From the NCBI RefSeq assembly GCF_026342735.1, contig NZ_JAPEMM010000001.1, positions 4,402,001 through 4,466,000 of the forward strand: a DNA stretch of 64,000 bases. The letters run 5' to 3'. Of the stretch, positions 1-7,569 are shown piece by piece. Within the stretch, counting starts at the first letter, position 1; each line of letters opens with the position of its first letter. Made by a program: the position numbers and the translations under genes. A model generated the notes under the pieces. The model searched no databases, was not told the origin of the DNA, and worked only from the letters and a program-made list of their open reading frames with translations. This stretch comes from Streptomyces sp. NBC_00193. GTDB taxonomy: Bacteria; Actinomycetota; Actinomycetes; Streptomycetales; Streptomycetaceae.

Positions 1-637
1 GCAGGTTCCGCGGATGCTTCTCCTCCAGGTGCAGGCAGACGTGGCCGGGGGTGTGCCCGGGGGTCCAGATCGCCCGGAGCCGGCGGCCGGCCAGCGGCAG
101 CAGCTCGGCGGGCACGATCTCCCGGTCGGGGACGGCGGCGCGCAGGCCGGGCAGGGTGCTCATGCGGCCGCTCGCGCGGGCGGCGCGCAGCGGGGCGATG
201 TGCTCCTCGGGGGCTCCGGCGGTGGCCAGCTTCTCGCTCATGTAGTCGAACCAGACGCCGGGTTCGGAGGCCCGGGTCCGTACGACGACCTCGGTGTCGG
301 CGGCGTGCATGGCGATCCAGGCGCCGGAGGCCTCGCGGACCCGGCCGGACAGGCCGTGGTGGTCGGGGTGGTGGTGGGTGATGACCACGCCGTGCACGTC
401 GGCGACGGCGATGGAGAGGGCGCCGAGGCCCGCGACGAGGGTGTCCCAGGACTCGGGGTCGTCCCAGCCGGTGTCGATGAGGACCGGGCCGCGGTCGGTG
501 TCGAGGACGTGGACGAGGGTGTGGCCGAGCGGGTTGTCGGGGATGGGGACCTTGATGCCCCACACGCCGCCGCCGTGATCGGTGACCTGGGGGGTCGGGG
601 TGCCCTGTGTCGTGTCCTCTGCCTTGAAGGGCTCCAC
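1..637 (-). CDS. MBL-fold metallo-hydrolase (C-terminus beyond window)
   Basis: Metallo-beta-lactamase-fold hydrolase, likely acting on a thioester, lactone or similar bond with two bound metal ions. The translated minus strand contains THHHPDHHG, the HxHxDH metal-binding motif, a preceding LIDTGWDDPESW strand-loop, and WTPGHTPGHVCLH, the usual distal metal-ligand segment. The chosen GTG start at 637 follows a GGAG about eight bases upstream and begins MEPFKAEDT. The gene runs off the left edge, so the C-terminus is missing. It is divergent from the aldehyde dehydrogenase gene, and a KstR-like box (655-668) lies just upstream of its start. The substrate cannot be told from sequence. Confidence 0.8.
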   Translation of the reverse strand, partial: MEPFKAEDTTQGTPTPQVTDHGGGVWGIKVPIPDNPLGHTLVHVLDTDRGPVLIDTGWDDPESWDTLVAGLGALSIAVADVHGVVITHHHPDHHGLSGRVREASGAWIAMHAADTEVVVRTRASEPGVWFDYMSEKLATAGAPEEHIAPLRAARASGRMSTLPGLRAAVPDREIVPAELLPLAGRRLRAIWTPGHTPGHVCLHLEEKHPRNL

Positions 638-654
638 TCTGGCTCCACTCTCAC

Positions 655-668
655 GAGAACGTGTTGCA
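655..668. promoter_or_regulatory. KstR-like operator, weak match
   Basis: The sequence gagAACgtGTTgcA has the AACnnGTT core and the right-hand A of the mycobacterial KstR pattern TnnAACnnGTTnnA but lacks the left T. It lies 18 bp upstream of the MBL-hydrolase start and 150 bp upstream of the aldehyde dehydrogenase, in their shared divergent region. It is the weakest of the five sites in this window. Confidence 0.4.
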
Positions 669-770
669 TTAGTAGCCCAAGTCGACCATCTTCGGGGCGA
701 TCTGACTAGTCGTTGGATCTTCGATGTGTTGTACGAGGCGGTTCGGTCAGCTCCGTGGACTCCTAGAACT

Positions 771-788
771 AGAACTGGTATCAGTTCT
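771..788. promoter_or_regulatory. Inverted repeat before aldehyde dehydrogenase
   Basis: A perfect 7-bp inverted repeat, AGAACTG-gtat-CAGTTCT, ends 29 bp before the aldehyde dehydrogenase ATG. It could be an operator. The half-site spacing is too wide for the KstR pattern, so the binding protein is unknown. Confidence 0.4.
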
Positions 789-817
789 GGAACGCCAAGC
801 CGCAGGAGGCATCAGCC

Positions 818-2296
818 ATGACCGAGCTCGTGGAACACGGAAAACTGTTCATCGGCGGTGAGTGGACGGATCCGCTGGGCACCGACACGATCAAGGTCGT
901 CTCGCCCCACACCGGGCAGGTCATCGGCAGCGTCCCGCACGCCTCGAAGGCCGACGTGGACCGGGCCGTCGCCGTGGCCCGCAAGGCCTTCGACGAGGGC
1001 CCCTGGCCGCGCACCACGCTCGAGGAGCGGATCGCGGTGGTGACCCGGATCAAGGACGCCATAGCCGTCCGGCACGAGGAGATCGCCCGCTCGATCAGCT
1101 CCCAGAACGGGTCCCCGTACTCCTGGAGCATCCTCGCCCAGGCCCTCGGCCCGATGATGGTCTACGACGCCGCGATCACCGTGGCGCGCGACTACCCGTA
1201 CGAGGAGTACCGCCAGGGCGTCCTCGGCCCGATCCTCGTCCGGCGCGAGGCCGTCGGCGTGGTCGCCGCCGTCATCCCGTGGAACGTCCCGCAGTTCGTG
1301 GCCGCCGCCAAGCTGGCGCCCGCGCTGCTCACCGGCTGCACGGTGATCCTCAAGCCGTCCCCCGAGGCGGTCCTCGACTCCTACATCCTCGCCGACATCG
1401 CCCGCGAGGCCGGGCTGCCCGAGGGCGTGCTGTCGATCCTGCCCGCCGACCGCGAGGTCAGCGAGTACCTCGTCGGCCACCCGGACGTGGACAAGGTCGC
1501 CTTCACCGGCTCCGTCCCCGCCGGCCGGCGGGTCATGGAGGTCGCCTCCAAGAACCTCACCCGCGTGACCCTCGAACTCGGCGGCAAGTCCGCGGCCGTC
1601 ATCCTCCCCGACGCCGACCTCGACACCGCCATCGCCGGCATCGTCCCCGCGGCCTGGATGAACAACGGCCAGGCCTGCGTGGCACAGACCCGCGTCCTCG
1701 CCCCGCGCAGCCGCTACGAGGAGATCGCCGAAGCGCTCGCCGCCGCGGCCTCGGCGCTGGTCGTCGGAGACCCGATGGACCCCGCCACGCAGCTCGGCCC
1801 GCTGGTGGCCAGGCGGCAGCAGCAGCGCTCGCTCGACTACATCCGGATCGGCCAGGAGGAGGGCGCCAAGGTCCTGTCCGGCGGCGGGCGTCCGGCCGGC
1901 TCGGACCTGGACCAGGGCTGGTACGTGGAGCCGACCCTCTTCGGAGACGTCGACAACTCGATGCGGATCGCCCGCGAGGAGATCTTCGGCCCGGTCGTCT
2001 GCCTGATCCCGTACGGGGACGAGGCGGAGGCCGTACGGGTCGCCAACGACTCGGAGTTCGGGCTCAGCGGCAGCGTCTGGACCGGCGACGTGGAGCACGG
2101 CATCGACTTCGCGCGGCAGGTGCGGACCGGCACCTTCAACGTGAACACCTTCAGCCTGGACATGCTCGGGCCGTTCGGCGGCTACAAGAACAGCGGCGTC
2201 GGGCGGGAGTTCGGCCCGGAGGGGCTGAGCGAGTACCTGGAGCACAAGATGATCCACCTCCCGGCAGGGTACGTACCCCCCGCGGCCGGTGCGTGA
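818..2296 (+). CDS. NAD(P)-dependent aldehyde dehydrogenase
   Basis: Full-length (492 aa) cytosolic aldehyde dehydrogenase that oxidises an aldehyde to the acid. The catalytic Cys287 sits in NNGQACVAQ and the general-base Glu253 in LELGGKSA; the cofactor-binding VIPWNVPQ and the C-terminal PFGGYKNSG segment are present. The ATG is preceded by GGAGG at a good distance. Its stop overlaps the ferredoxin start (TGATG), so the two are translationally coupled. This pairing with a P450-type ferredoxin suggests that it finishes oxidation of a P450-made alcohol or aldehyde, perhaps with the P450 and alcohol dehydrogenase at 50-54 kb. That link is inference. Confidence 0.93.
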   Translation: MTELVEHGKLFIGGEWTDPLGTDTIKVVSPHTGQVIGSVPHASKADVDRAVAVARKAFDEGPWPRTTLEERIAVVTRIKDAIAVRHEEIARSISSQNGSPYSWSILAQALGPMMVYDAAITVARDYPYEEYRQGVLGPILVRREAVGVVAAVIPWNVPQFVAAAKLAPALLTGCTVILKPSPEAVLDSYILADIAREAGLPEGVLSILPADREVSEYLVGHPDVDKVAFTGSVPAGRRVMEVASKNLTRVTLELGGKSAAVILPDADLDTAIAGIVPAAWMNNGQACVAQTRVLAPRSRYEEIAEALAAAASALVVGDPMDPATQLGPLVARRQQQRSLDYIRIGQEEGAKVLSGGGRPAGSDLDQGWYVEPTLFGDVDNSMRIAREEIFGPVVCLIPYGDEAEAVRVANDSEFGLSGSVWTGDVEHGIDFARQVRTGTFNVNTFSLDMLGPFGGYKNSGVGREFGPEGLSEYLEHKMIHLPAGYVPPAAGA

Positions 2297-2529
2297 TGGG
2301 TGACCGCTGGCACGTCGAGGTGGACCGCGGCGTCTGCATCGGCTCGGGGATGTGCGTGAACCACGCCCCGGACGGCTTCGCCCTCGACTCGGCGCGGCAG
2401 TCGCATCCGCGGGCGGCGGAGACGGACGCGAGCGAGCCGGTGCTCGCGGCGGCGGAGGGCTGCCCGGTCGAAGCGATCGCCATCACCCTCCTGGGCAGCG
2501 GCGAGGCGGTGTTCCCCCCGGAGGAGTGA
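2296..2529 (+). CDS. [3Fe-4S] ferredoxin, P450 type
   Basis: A 77-residue ferredoxin that would carry electrons to a cytochrome P450. It has only three cluster cysteines in the expected places: Cys14 and Cys20 in CIGSGMC and Cys56 in EGCPVEAI. The position between the first two, where a fourth ligand would sit, is Ser17, which is typical of Streptomyces 3Fe-4S P450 ferredoxins. The ATG overlaps the aldehyde dehydrogenase stop by one base. No P450 is adjacent; the nearest in the window is at 50.1 kb. Confidence 0.9.
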   Translation: MGDRWHVEVDRGVCIGSGMCVNHAPDGFALDSARQSHPRAAETDASEPVLAAAEGCPVEAIAITLLGSGEAVFPPEE

Positions 2530-2546
2530 GCCGGCCGGACCGGCGT

Positions 2547-2587
2547 CGGGGCCGGGGCCGGGAGCGTGATGCCCGGCCCCGGCCCCG
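2547..2587 (+). terminator. Hairpin after ferredoxin gene
   Basis: Perfect 16-bp GC stem (2547-2562 with 2572-2587) around a 9-base loop, 17 bp after the ferredoxin stop. It lacks a clear T run, as is usual in Streptomyces. Confidence 0.65.
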
Positions 2588-2712
2588 GCCCCGCGTGTGG
2601 TGCCGCTCCCGGGACCGACCCGGACCCCTTCGTGGCCGTCGTGCTTGCTCCTCGCGCAGGCGGGTACGAGCAGGTACGTACGGGAGTGCCTCGTGGTGGA
2701 GGAGGGGCGGAA

Positions 2713-3087
2713 GTGATTCGCAAGCTGCAGGCCGTCGCGTTGGACTGCGCGGATCCGGTGCGTCTGGCGCGGTTCTACGCCGATCTGCTCGGCGGCAGGA
2801 TCGTCGTGGATGCCGAGGACTCCGGCTGGGTCGAGGTGCACGGCTTCGAGGGGATCCCGATCGCCTGTCAGCGGGTGGACGGCTACCGGCCGCCCGAATG
2901 GCCCGGCCAGGAGCGTCCGCAGCAGCTCCACCTCGACTTCGACGTGGACGACCTCGACGGTGAGGAGGCGCGGGCGCTCGCCCTCGGGGCGACCCTGCTG
3001 GAGCGGACGGACCAGCTCCGTCCGGAGGCCAACTGGCGCATCTACGCGGACCCGGCGGGGCATCCCTTCTGCCTCTGCGTGCACTGA
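2713..3087 (+). CDS. VOC-family (glyoxalase-like) protein
   Basis: A 124-residue vicinal-oxygen-chelate fold protein. The start region IRKLQAVALDCADPVRLARFYADLLGG is split here as IRKLQAVALDCADP then VRLARFYADLLGG, a standard first beta-alpha-beta unit. The QLHLDFDVDD strand and the terminal DPAGHPFCLC strand match the paired half of the fold. The GTG start was chosen for the GGAGGGG just upstream. It may be a dioxygenase, lyase or binding protein; the family does not allow a substrate to be named. It is convergent with the KstR-like regulator gene. Confidence 0.8.
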   Translation: MIRKLQAVALDCADPVRLARFYADLLGGRIVVDAEDSGWVEVHGFEGIPIACQRVDGYRPPEWPGQERPQQLHLDFDVDDLDGEEARALALGATLLERTDQLRPEANWRIYADPAGHPFCLCVH

Positions 3088-3118
3088 GCCCGCAGGTCCT
3101 CCCGGGCGAACAGCCAGA

Positions 3119-3787
3119 TCAGGACTTTTTCGGGGGCTGCGGAGCGGGCTCGGCCGGGGGCTGCGGGGCCGTGAGGTCGATCAGGCGGCAGACCGTCTCG
3201 ATGTCGATCTTCACCTGGGCGATCGAGGCGCGGCCCGACAGCCAGGTGATCAGGGCCGAGTGCCAGGTGTGCTCGATGACGCGGACCGCCGACAGCTGTT
3301 CCGCCGTCGGCGGGGCCTCCAGGCCCATCGCGTCCAGGATGATCGCCGTCGTGAGGCGGGACACCGTGTCCACCTCCGGGCTCACGCTGCGGTCCGCGAA
3401 GGTGAGGGCACGGACCATCGCGTCCGCCAGGTGCGGCTCCCGCTGGAGCGCGCGGAAGGCGCGCATCAGGGTCTCCGCGACGCGGGCCGCGGGCTCGTCC
3501 CCGGCCGGCGGGCGCTTGCGCAGCGTTCCGTGCATGTGCTGGAGCTGGTCCTGCATGGTCGCGACGAGCAGGTGCACCTTGGAGGGGAAGTACCGGTAGA
3601 GGGTGCCCAGGGCCACGCTGGAGGACTCCGCCACCTCCCGCATCTGCACCGCGTCGAAGCCGCCCCGGCTGGCCAGCTGGGCGCTGGCGTGCAGGATCCG
3701 CCTGCGGCGTGCCTCCTGGCGCTCCGTCAGGGGCGGAGACGCCGGTGTGGTGACGGCTGGGGTCACGGCCTTCGCTTCCGCTGTCAT
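3119..3787 (-). CDS. KstR-like TetR-family repressor
   Basis: A 222-residue TetR regulator. From about residue 33 the sequence RRRRILHASAQLASRGGFDAV (given in part: RRRRILHASAQ), then VQMREVAESSSVALGTLYRY and FPSKVHLLVA, is very close to my recollection of mycobacterial KstR (Rv3574), the acyl-CoA-responsive repressor of sterol catabolism. The ligand domain also keeps KstR-like features (FADRSVSPEVD; WLSGRAS). The ATG at 3787 gives near family length; ATG 3832 and an upstream TTG are alternatives. It is divergent from the glycosyltransferase operon, with a consensus KstR box at 3980-3993, so autoregulation is likely. The effector here is unknown. Confidence 0.85.
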   Translation of the reverse strand: MTAEAKAVTPAVTTPASPPLTERQEARRRRILHASAQLASRGGFDAVQMREVAESSSVALGTLYRYFPSKVHLLVATMQDQLQHMHGTLRKRPPAGDEPAARVAETLMRAFRALQREPHLADAMVRALTFADRSVSPEVDTVSRLTTAIILDAMGLEAPPTAEQLSAVRVIEHTWHSALITWLSGRASIAQVKIDIETVCRLIDLTAPQPPAEPAPQPPKKS

Positions 3788-3979
3788 CTGTCCCGTTCCG
3801 GTTCCGAGGCGTTCCAGTTCCAAGGCGTTCATGTCTGTGCCGGGGCGGCCGCGGGAGTTGCCCCGGGCCGTCGCGCGCCCAGCATGGCAGGCGCCCGATC
3901 CGTGGCGCGAATCACCTGCCACCCCTCTTACGGTGTGGTTTCCGGCCGGTAGATTCAATGCTCTTCAGCGGATCAAGTC

Positions 3980-3993
3980 TGAAACTTGTTCTA
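3980..3993. promoter_or_regulatory. KstR-like operator, full consensus
   Basis: tgaAACttGTTctA matches TnnAACnnGTTnnA at every fixed base. It lies between the KstR-like gene (minus) and the glycosyltransferase gene (plus, start 4047), so it probably controls both. Confidence 0.7.
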
Positions 3994-4046
3994 CATTATC
4001 CGAGCGGTTACGCTCCGGCGAAAGTGCAGGGAGAAGGGGGCCGAGA

Positions 4047-5417
4047 GTGACCGCAGAGGCCATGGTGACGAGCCCTCTCACGGGTTCGGCCGCCGACGAC
4101 AGCCGCCCGTTGCGGATCGCACTCCTCACCTATAAGGGGAACCCGTTCTGCGGTGGCCAGGGCGTCTACGTCCGCCACCTCGCGCGCGAGCTCGTGAAGC
4201 TGGGCCACTCCGTCGAGGTCATCGGCGCGCAGCCCTACCCGGTGCTCGACACCGACGCCCTCACCGGCGCCGGCGCCACCCTCACCGAGCTGCCCAGCCT
4301 GGACCTCTACCGCAGCCCCGACCCGTTCCGCACCCCCAAGCGTGACGAGTACCGCGACTGGATCGACGCCGTCGAGGTCGCCACCATGTGGACCGGCGGG
4401 TTCCCCGAGCCGCTGACCTTCTCGCTGCGAGCGCGCAGGCATCTGGCGGCGCGGGCGGGCGAGTTCGACGTCATCCACGACAACCAGACCCTCGGCTACG
4501 GACTGTTGGCCGACCTCGGCGCCCCGCTGGTCACCACCATCCACCACCCCATCACCGTCGACCGCAAGCTGGACCTGGCCGCCGCGAAGGACCGCAGGAA
4601 GCGGGCCTCCGTACGGCGTTGGTACGGGTTCACGCGCATGCAGGGCCGCGTCGCCCGGCGGCTGGCCTCCGTGCTCACCGTCTCCGGCTCCTCCAAGAAG
4701 GAGATCGCCGAGCACCTCGGCGTCCGGGACGAGCGCATCCACGTCGTCCACATCGGCGCCGACACCGACCTCTGGTCGCCCGACGCCTCCGTGGCCGAGG
4801 TGCCCGGGCGGATCGTGACCACGTCCAGCGCCGACGTCCCGCTCAAGGGGCTCGTGCACCTCGTCGAGGCGCTCGCGAAGCTCCGTACCGAACAGCCCGA
4901 CGCCCACCTCGTCGTCGTCGGCAAGCGCGCCGAACAGGGCCCCGTGGCCCGGGCGATCGAGACGTACGGACTCCAGGACGCCGTCCGCTTCGTCAAGGGC
5001 GTCACCGACACCGAGCTCGTCGACCTGGTCCGCAGCGCCCAGATCGCCTGCGTGCCCTCCCTCTACGAGGGCTTCTCGCTCCCGGCGGCCGAGGCCATGG
5101 CCACCGGCACCCCGCTGGTCGCCACCACCGGCGGCGCGATTCCCGAGGTCACCGGCCCCGACGGCGAGTCCTGTCTCGCCGTGCCGCCCGGCGACGCGGG
5201 CGCGCTGGCCGCCGCGCTGGGCCGGCTGCTGGGCGACCCCGAACTGCGCACCCGGCTCGGCGCCGCCGGCCGCGAGCGGGTGCTGTCCCGCTTCACCTGG
5301 GCCAAGGCCGCCGAGGGCACCGTCGTCCACTACCGCGCCGCCATCGAGCGGGCGGCAGCGGCGGGCGCGAAGGCCCCGACGACCCCGACGGCCCCGAAGG
5401 CCGCAACGACCCGGTGA
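4047..5417 (+). CDS. GT4-family glycosyltransferase
   Basis: A 456-residue retaining GT-B glycosyltransferase. The N-terminal domain begins LRIALLTYKGNPFCGGQGVY, the sugar-acceptor side of GT4 enzymes, and the C-terminal domain has PSLYEGFSLPAAEAMATG, the E-x7-E nucleotide-sugar motif, then GAIPEV. The GTG at 4047 was chosen because GAAGGGGG lies just upstream and the upstream in-frame stretch is antisense to the regulator gene. It is first in a three-gene operon with a methyltransferase (61 bp gap) and a cyclase-fold protein, behind a KstR-like box. Donor and acceptor are unknown; a lipid or isoprenoid acceptor would fit the neighbours. Confidence 0.9.
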   Translation: MTAEAMVTSPLTGSAADDSRPLRIALLTYKGNPFCGGQGVYVRHLARELVKLGHSVEVIGAQPYPVLDTDALTGAGATLTELPSLDLYRSPDPFRTPKRDEYRDWIDAVEVATMWTGGFPEPLTFSLRARRHLAARAGEFDVIHDNQTLGYGLLADLGAPLVTTIHHPITVDRKLDLAAAKDRRKRASVRRWYGFTRMQGRVARRLASVLTVSGSSKKEIAEHLGVRDERIHVVHIGADTDLWSPDASVAEVPGRIVTTSSADVPLKGLVHLVEALAKLRTEQPDAHLVVVGKRAEQGPVARAIETYGLQDAVRFVKGVTDTELVDLVRSAQIACVPSLYEGFSLPAAEAMATGTPLVATTGGAIPEVTGPDGESCLAVPPGDAGALAAALGRLLGDPELRTRLGAAGRERVLSRFTWAKAAEGTVVHYRAAIERAAAAGAKAPTTPTAPKAATTR

Positions 5418-5478
5418 CCTCCACCTTCCGTCCGATGCAGTTCCCCTCCCCACCCCGCGACCGCGAAGGCAGGACCAC

Positions 5479-6237
5479 GTGCTGACCGTCGATTTCTCCC
5501 GGTTCCCGCTCGCCGCAGGCGACCGCGTACTCGATCTGGGCTGCGGCGCAGGCCGGCACGCCTTCGAGTGCTACCGGCGAGGCGCCCAGGTGGTCGCCCT
5601 CGACCGCAACGGCGAGGAGATCCGCGAGGTCGCCAAGTGGTTCGCCGCGATGAAGGAGGCCGGCGAGGCCCCGGCCGGCGCCACCGCCACCGCGATGGAG
5701 GGCGACGCCCTCGCGCTGCCCTTCCCCGACGAGTCCTTCGACGTCGTCATCATCTCCGAGGTGATGGAGCACATCCCCGACGACAAGGGCGTCCTCGCCG
5801 AGATGGTCCGCGTCCTGAAGCCCGGCGGACGCATCGCCATCACCGTGCCCCGCTACGGCCCCGAGAAGGTCTGCTGGGCGCTCTCCGACGCCTACCACGA
5901 GGTCGAGGGCGGCCACATCCGCATCTACAAGGCGGAGGAGCTGCTCGGCAAGATGGAGTCCGCGGGCCTCAAGCCGTACGGCACCCACCACGCGCACGGC
6001 CTGCACTCGCCCTACTGGTGGCTCAAGTGCGCCTTCGGCGTCGACAACGACAAGGCGCTGCCCGTCAAGGCGTACCACAAGCTCCTGGTCTGGGACATCA
6101 TGAAGAAGCCGCTGGTCACGCGGCTCGCGGAGCAGGCCCTGAACCCGGTCATAGGCAAGAGCTTCGTCGCCTACGCCACCAAGCCGCACCTCCCCGTGGA
6201 CGCGGCCGCGGCCGAGCCCGTGGGCGCGGCGCAGTGA
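5479..6237 (+). CDS. Class I SAM-dependent methyltransferase
   Basis: A 252-residue Rossmann methyltransferase. Motif I is VLDLGCGAGRHAFE, the acidic end of strand two is ALDRNG, then EGDALALPFPDESFD and a VLKPGGRIAITVP motif. The C-terminal half carries aromatic, positively charged stretches (SPYWWLKCAFG) that may face a membrane or a lipid substrate. It starts at GTG 5479 and overlaps the next gene by four bases (GTGA), so the two are coupled. It may methylate the product of the preceding glycosyltransferase; that is inference from context. Confidence 0.88.
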   Translation: MLTVDFSRFPLAAGDRVLDLGCGAGRHAFECYRRGAQVVALDRNGEEIREVAKWFAAMKEAGEAPAGATATAMEGDALALPFPDESFDVVIISEVMEHIPDDKGVLAEMVRVLKPGGRIAITVPRYGPEKVCWALSDAYHEVEGGHIRIYKAEELLGKMESAGLKPYGTHHAHGLHSPYWWLKCAFGVDNDKALPVKAYHKLLVWDIMKKPLVTRLAEQALNPVIGKSFVAYATKPHLPVDAAAAEPVGAAQ

Positions 6238-7322
6238 GCTCTCCCGGGCGCACCGCACCCGAACACCTGGTCCTGGACGGCGTACTGACGGCCGATCAGG
6301 CCGCCGCCACCGTCGCCGGGATCCTCGCCGCGCAGCGCGCCGACGGGGCCATACCCTGGTTCCGCGGGCACCACCTCGACCCGTGGGACCACACCGAGGC
6401 CGCGATGGCCCTCGACGCGGCCGGCGAGCACGAGGCCGCCGAGCGGGCCTACGACTGGCTGGTGCGCCACCAGAACGACGACGGCTCCTGGTACGCGGCC
6501 TACGCCGACCGCGAGGACGGGGTCGACACCCGCGAGCCGCAGGACGCGAGCCGGGAGACCAACTTCGTCGCGTACCTCGCCGTCGGCGTCTGGCACCACC
6601 ACCTGTCCACCGGGGACGACGCCTTCCTCGACCGGATGTGGCCCGCCGTGTACGCGGCCGTCGAGTTCGTGCTGCGGCTCCAGCAGCCGGGCGGCGAGAT
6701 CGGCTGGAAGCGCGAACCGTCCGGAGAGGCCGTCGCGGACGCCCTGCTCACCGGGTCCTCCTCCATCCACCAGGCGCTGCGCTGCGCGCTGGCCATCGCC
6801 GAGTACCGGGGCGATCCGCAGCCGGACTGGGAACTGGCCGCGGGAGCCCTCGGGCACGCGATACGCCGGCACCCGGAGCGGTTCCTCGACAAGTCCCGCT
6901 ACTCCATGGACTGGTACTACCCGGTCCTCGGCGGGGCGCTGACCGGCGCGGAGGCCAAGGCCCGCATCGAGGAGCGGTGGGAGGAGTTCGTCGTCCCCGA
7001 CCTCGGCGTGCGGTGCGTGCTGCCGAACCCCTGGGTGACCGGCGGGGAGTCCTGCGAACTGGCGCTCGCGCTGTGGGCGACGGGGGAGTCCGACCGGGCC
7101 CTGGAGATCCTGCGCTCGATCGGCCACCTGCGTGCCGACAACGGCATGTACTGGACCGGGTACGTCTTCGACGACCGTCAGGTCTGGCCCGTGGAACAGA
7201 CCACCTGGACGGCGGGCTCGCTGCTCCTCGCGGTGGCCGCCCTGGGCGGCGACGAGGCCACCGGCACGGTCTTCGGCGGCCTGACGCTGCCGACCGGCCT
7301 GGAACCGGACTGCTGCGCCTAG
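6234..7322 (+). CDS. Prenyltransferase/terpene-cyclase-fold protein
   Basis: A 362-residue, largely helical protein. Repeated QxxxGxW-like segments (AAQRADGAIPWF; HQNDDGSWY) and paired helices suggest an alpha/alpha toroid like that of squalene-hopene cyclases and protein prenyltransferase beta subunits. At this length it is about one toroid domain, shorter than squalene-hopene cyclase (over 600 aa), and I see no DXDD motif. It could be a glycan-acting alpha/alpha-barrel enzyme instead. The GTG start overlaps the methyltransferase stop. It is last in the operon and is followed by a strong terminator. The function is not established by sequence. Confidence 0.75.
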   Translation: MSSPGRTAPEHLVLDGVLTADQAAATVAGILAAQRADGAIPWFRGHHLDPWDHTEAAMALDAAGEHEAAERAYDWLVRHQNDDGSWYAAYADREDGVDTREPQDASRETNFVAYLAVGVWHHHLSTGDDAFLDRMWPAVYAAVEFVLRLQQPGGEIGWKREPSGEAVADALLTGSSSIHQALRCALAIAEYRGDPQPDWELAAGALGHAIRRHPERFLDKSRYSMDWYYPVLGGALTGAEAKARIEERWEEFVVPDLGVRCVLPNPWVTGGESCELALALWATGESDRALEILRSIGHLRADNGMYWTGYVFDDRQVWPVEQTTWTAGSLLLAVAALGGDEATGTVFGGLTLPTGLEPDCCA

Positions 7323-7351
7323 CCACCGCCCGGGCCCGTGGGCACGGGTAC

Positions 7352-7382
7352 GTGACCTCCTGAGCGCGGCTCAGGAGGTCAC
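7352..7382 (+). terminator. Strong intrinsic hairpin
   Basis: Perfect 14-bp stem (7352-7365 with 7369-7382) and a 3-base GCG loop, 29 bp after the operon's last stop codon. It would end the glycosyltransferase operon. Confidence 0.8.
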
Positions 7383-7400
7383 GGCGGTGGTGCGGCCCGC

Positions 7401-7569
7401 CTAGGCCGTCTCTTTCGGATCTTGCCGGGCCCGCGACGCCTGGCACCGCGCCTGGCCGCACTGCCGGGGCAACCGAGTACGTCCAGTACGCGCGTGCCCC
7501 GACAGCACGGCCAGGCACGGCACCAGACGCCGAGGGCTCGGCCGACAAGATCCGAAAGAGACGGCCTAG
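7401..7569. repeat. 169-bp palindromic element (MITE/REP-like)
   Basis: Outer arms 7401-7424 and 7546-7569 are perfect 24-bp inverted copies starting CTAGGCCGTCTCTTTCGGAT. The inner 7425-7478 and 7494-7545 are long imperfect arms, leaving a loop of about 20 bases around 7480-7500. The whole could fold into one giant hairpin. It has no coding capacity of its own. It lies between convergent genes, so it may also stop transcription. I recall similar palindromes in other Streptomyces genomes, but copy number cannot be judged from this window. The right tip contains the stop codon of the next minus-strand gene. Confidence 0.8.

Noticed and set aside
14..709. Plus-strand frame opposite the MBL hydrolase
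   Set aside because: The minus strand carries the HxHxDH metal motif; the plus translation has no family features.
771..788. Inverted repeat with GAAC/GTTC halves considered as a KstR box
   Set aside because: AAC and GTT are eight bases apart; the pattern needs two. It is kept only as an operator-like repeat.
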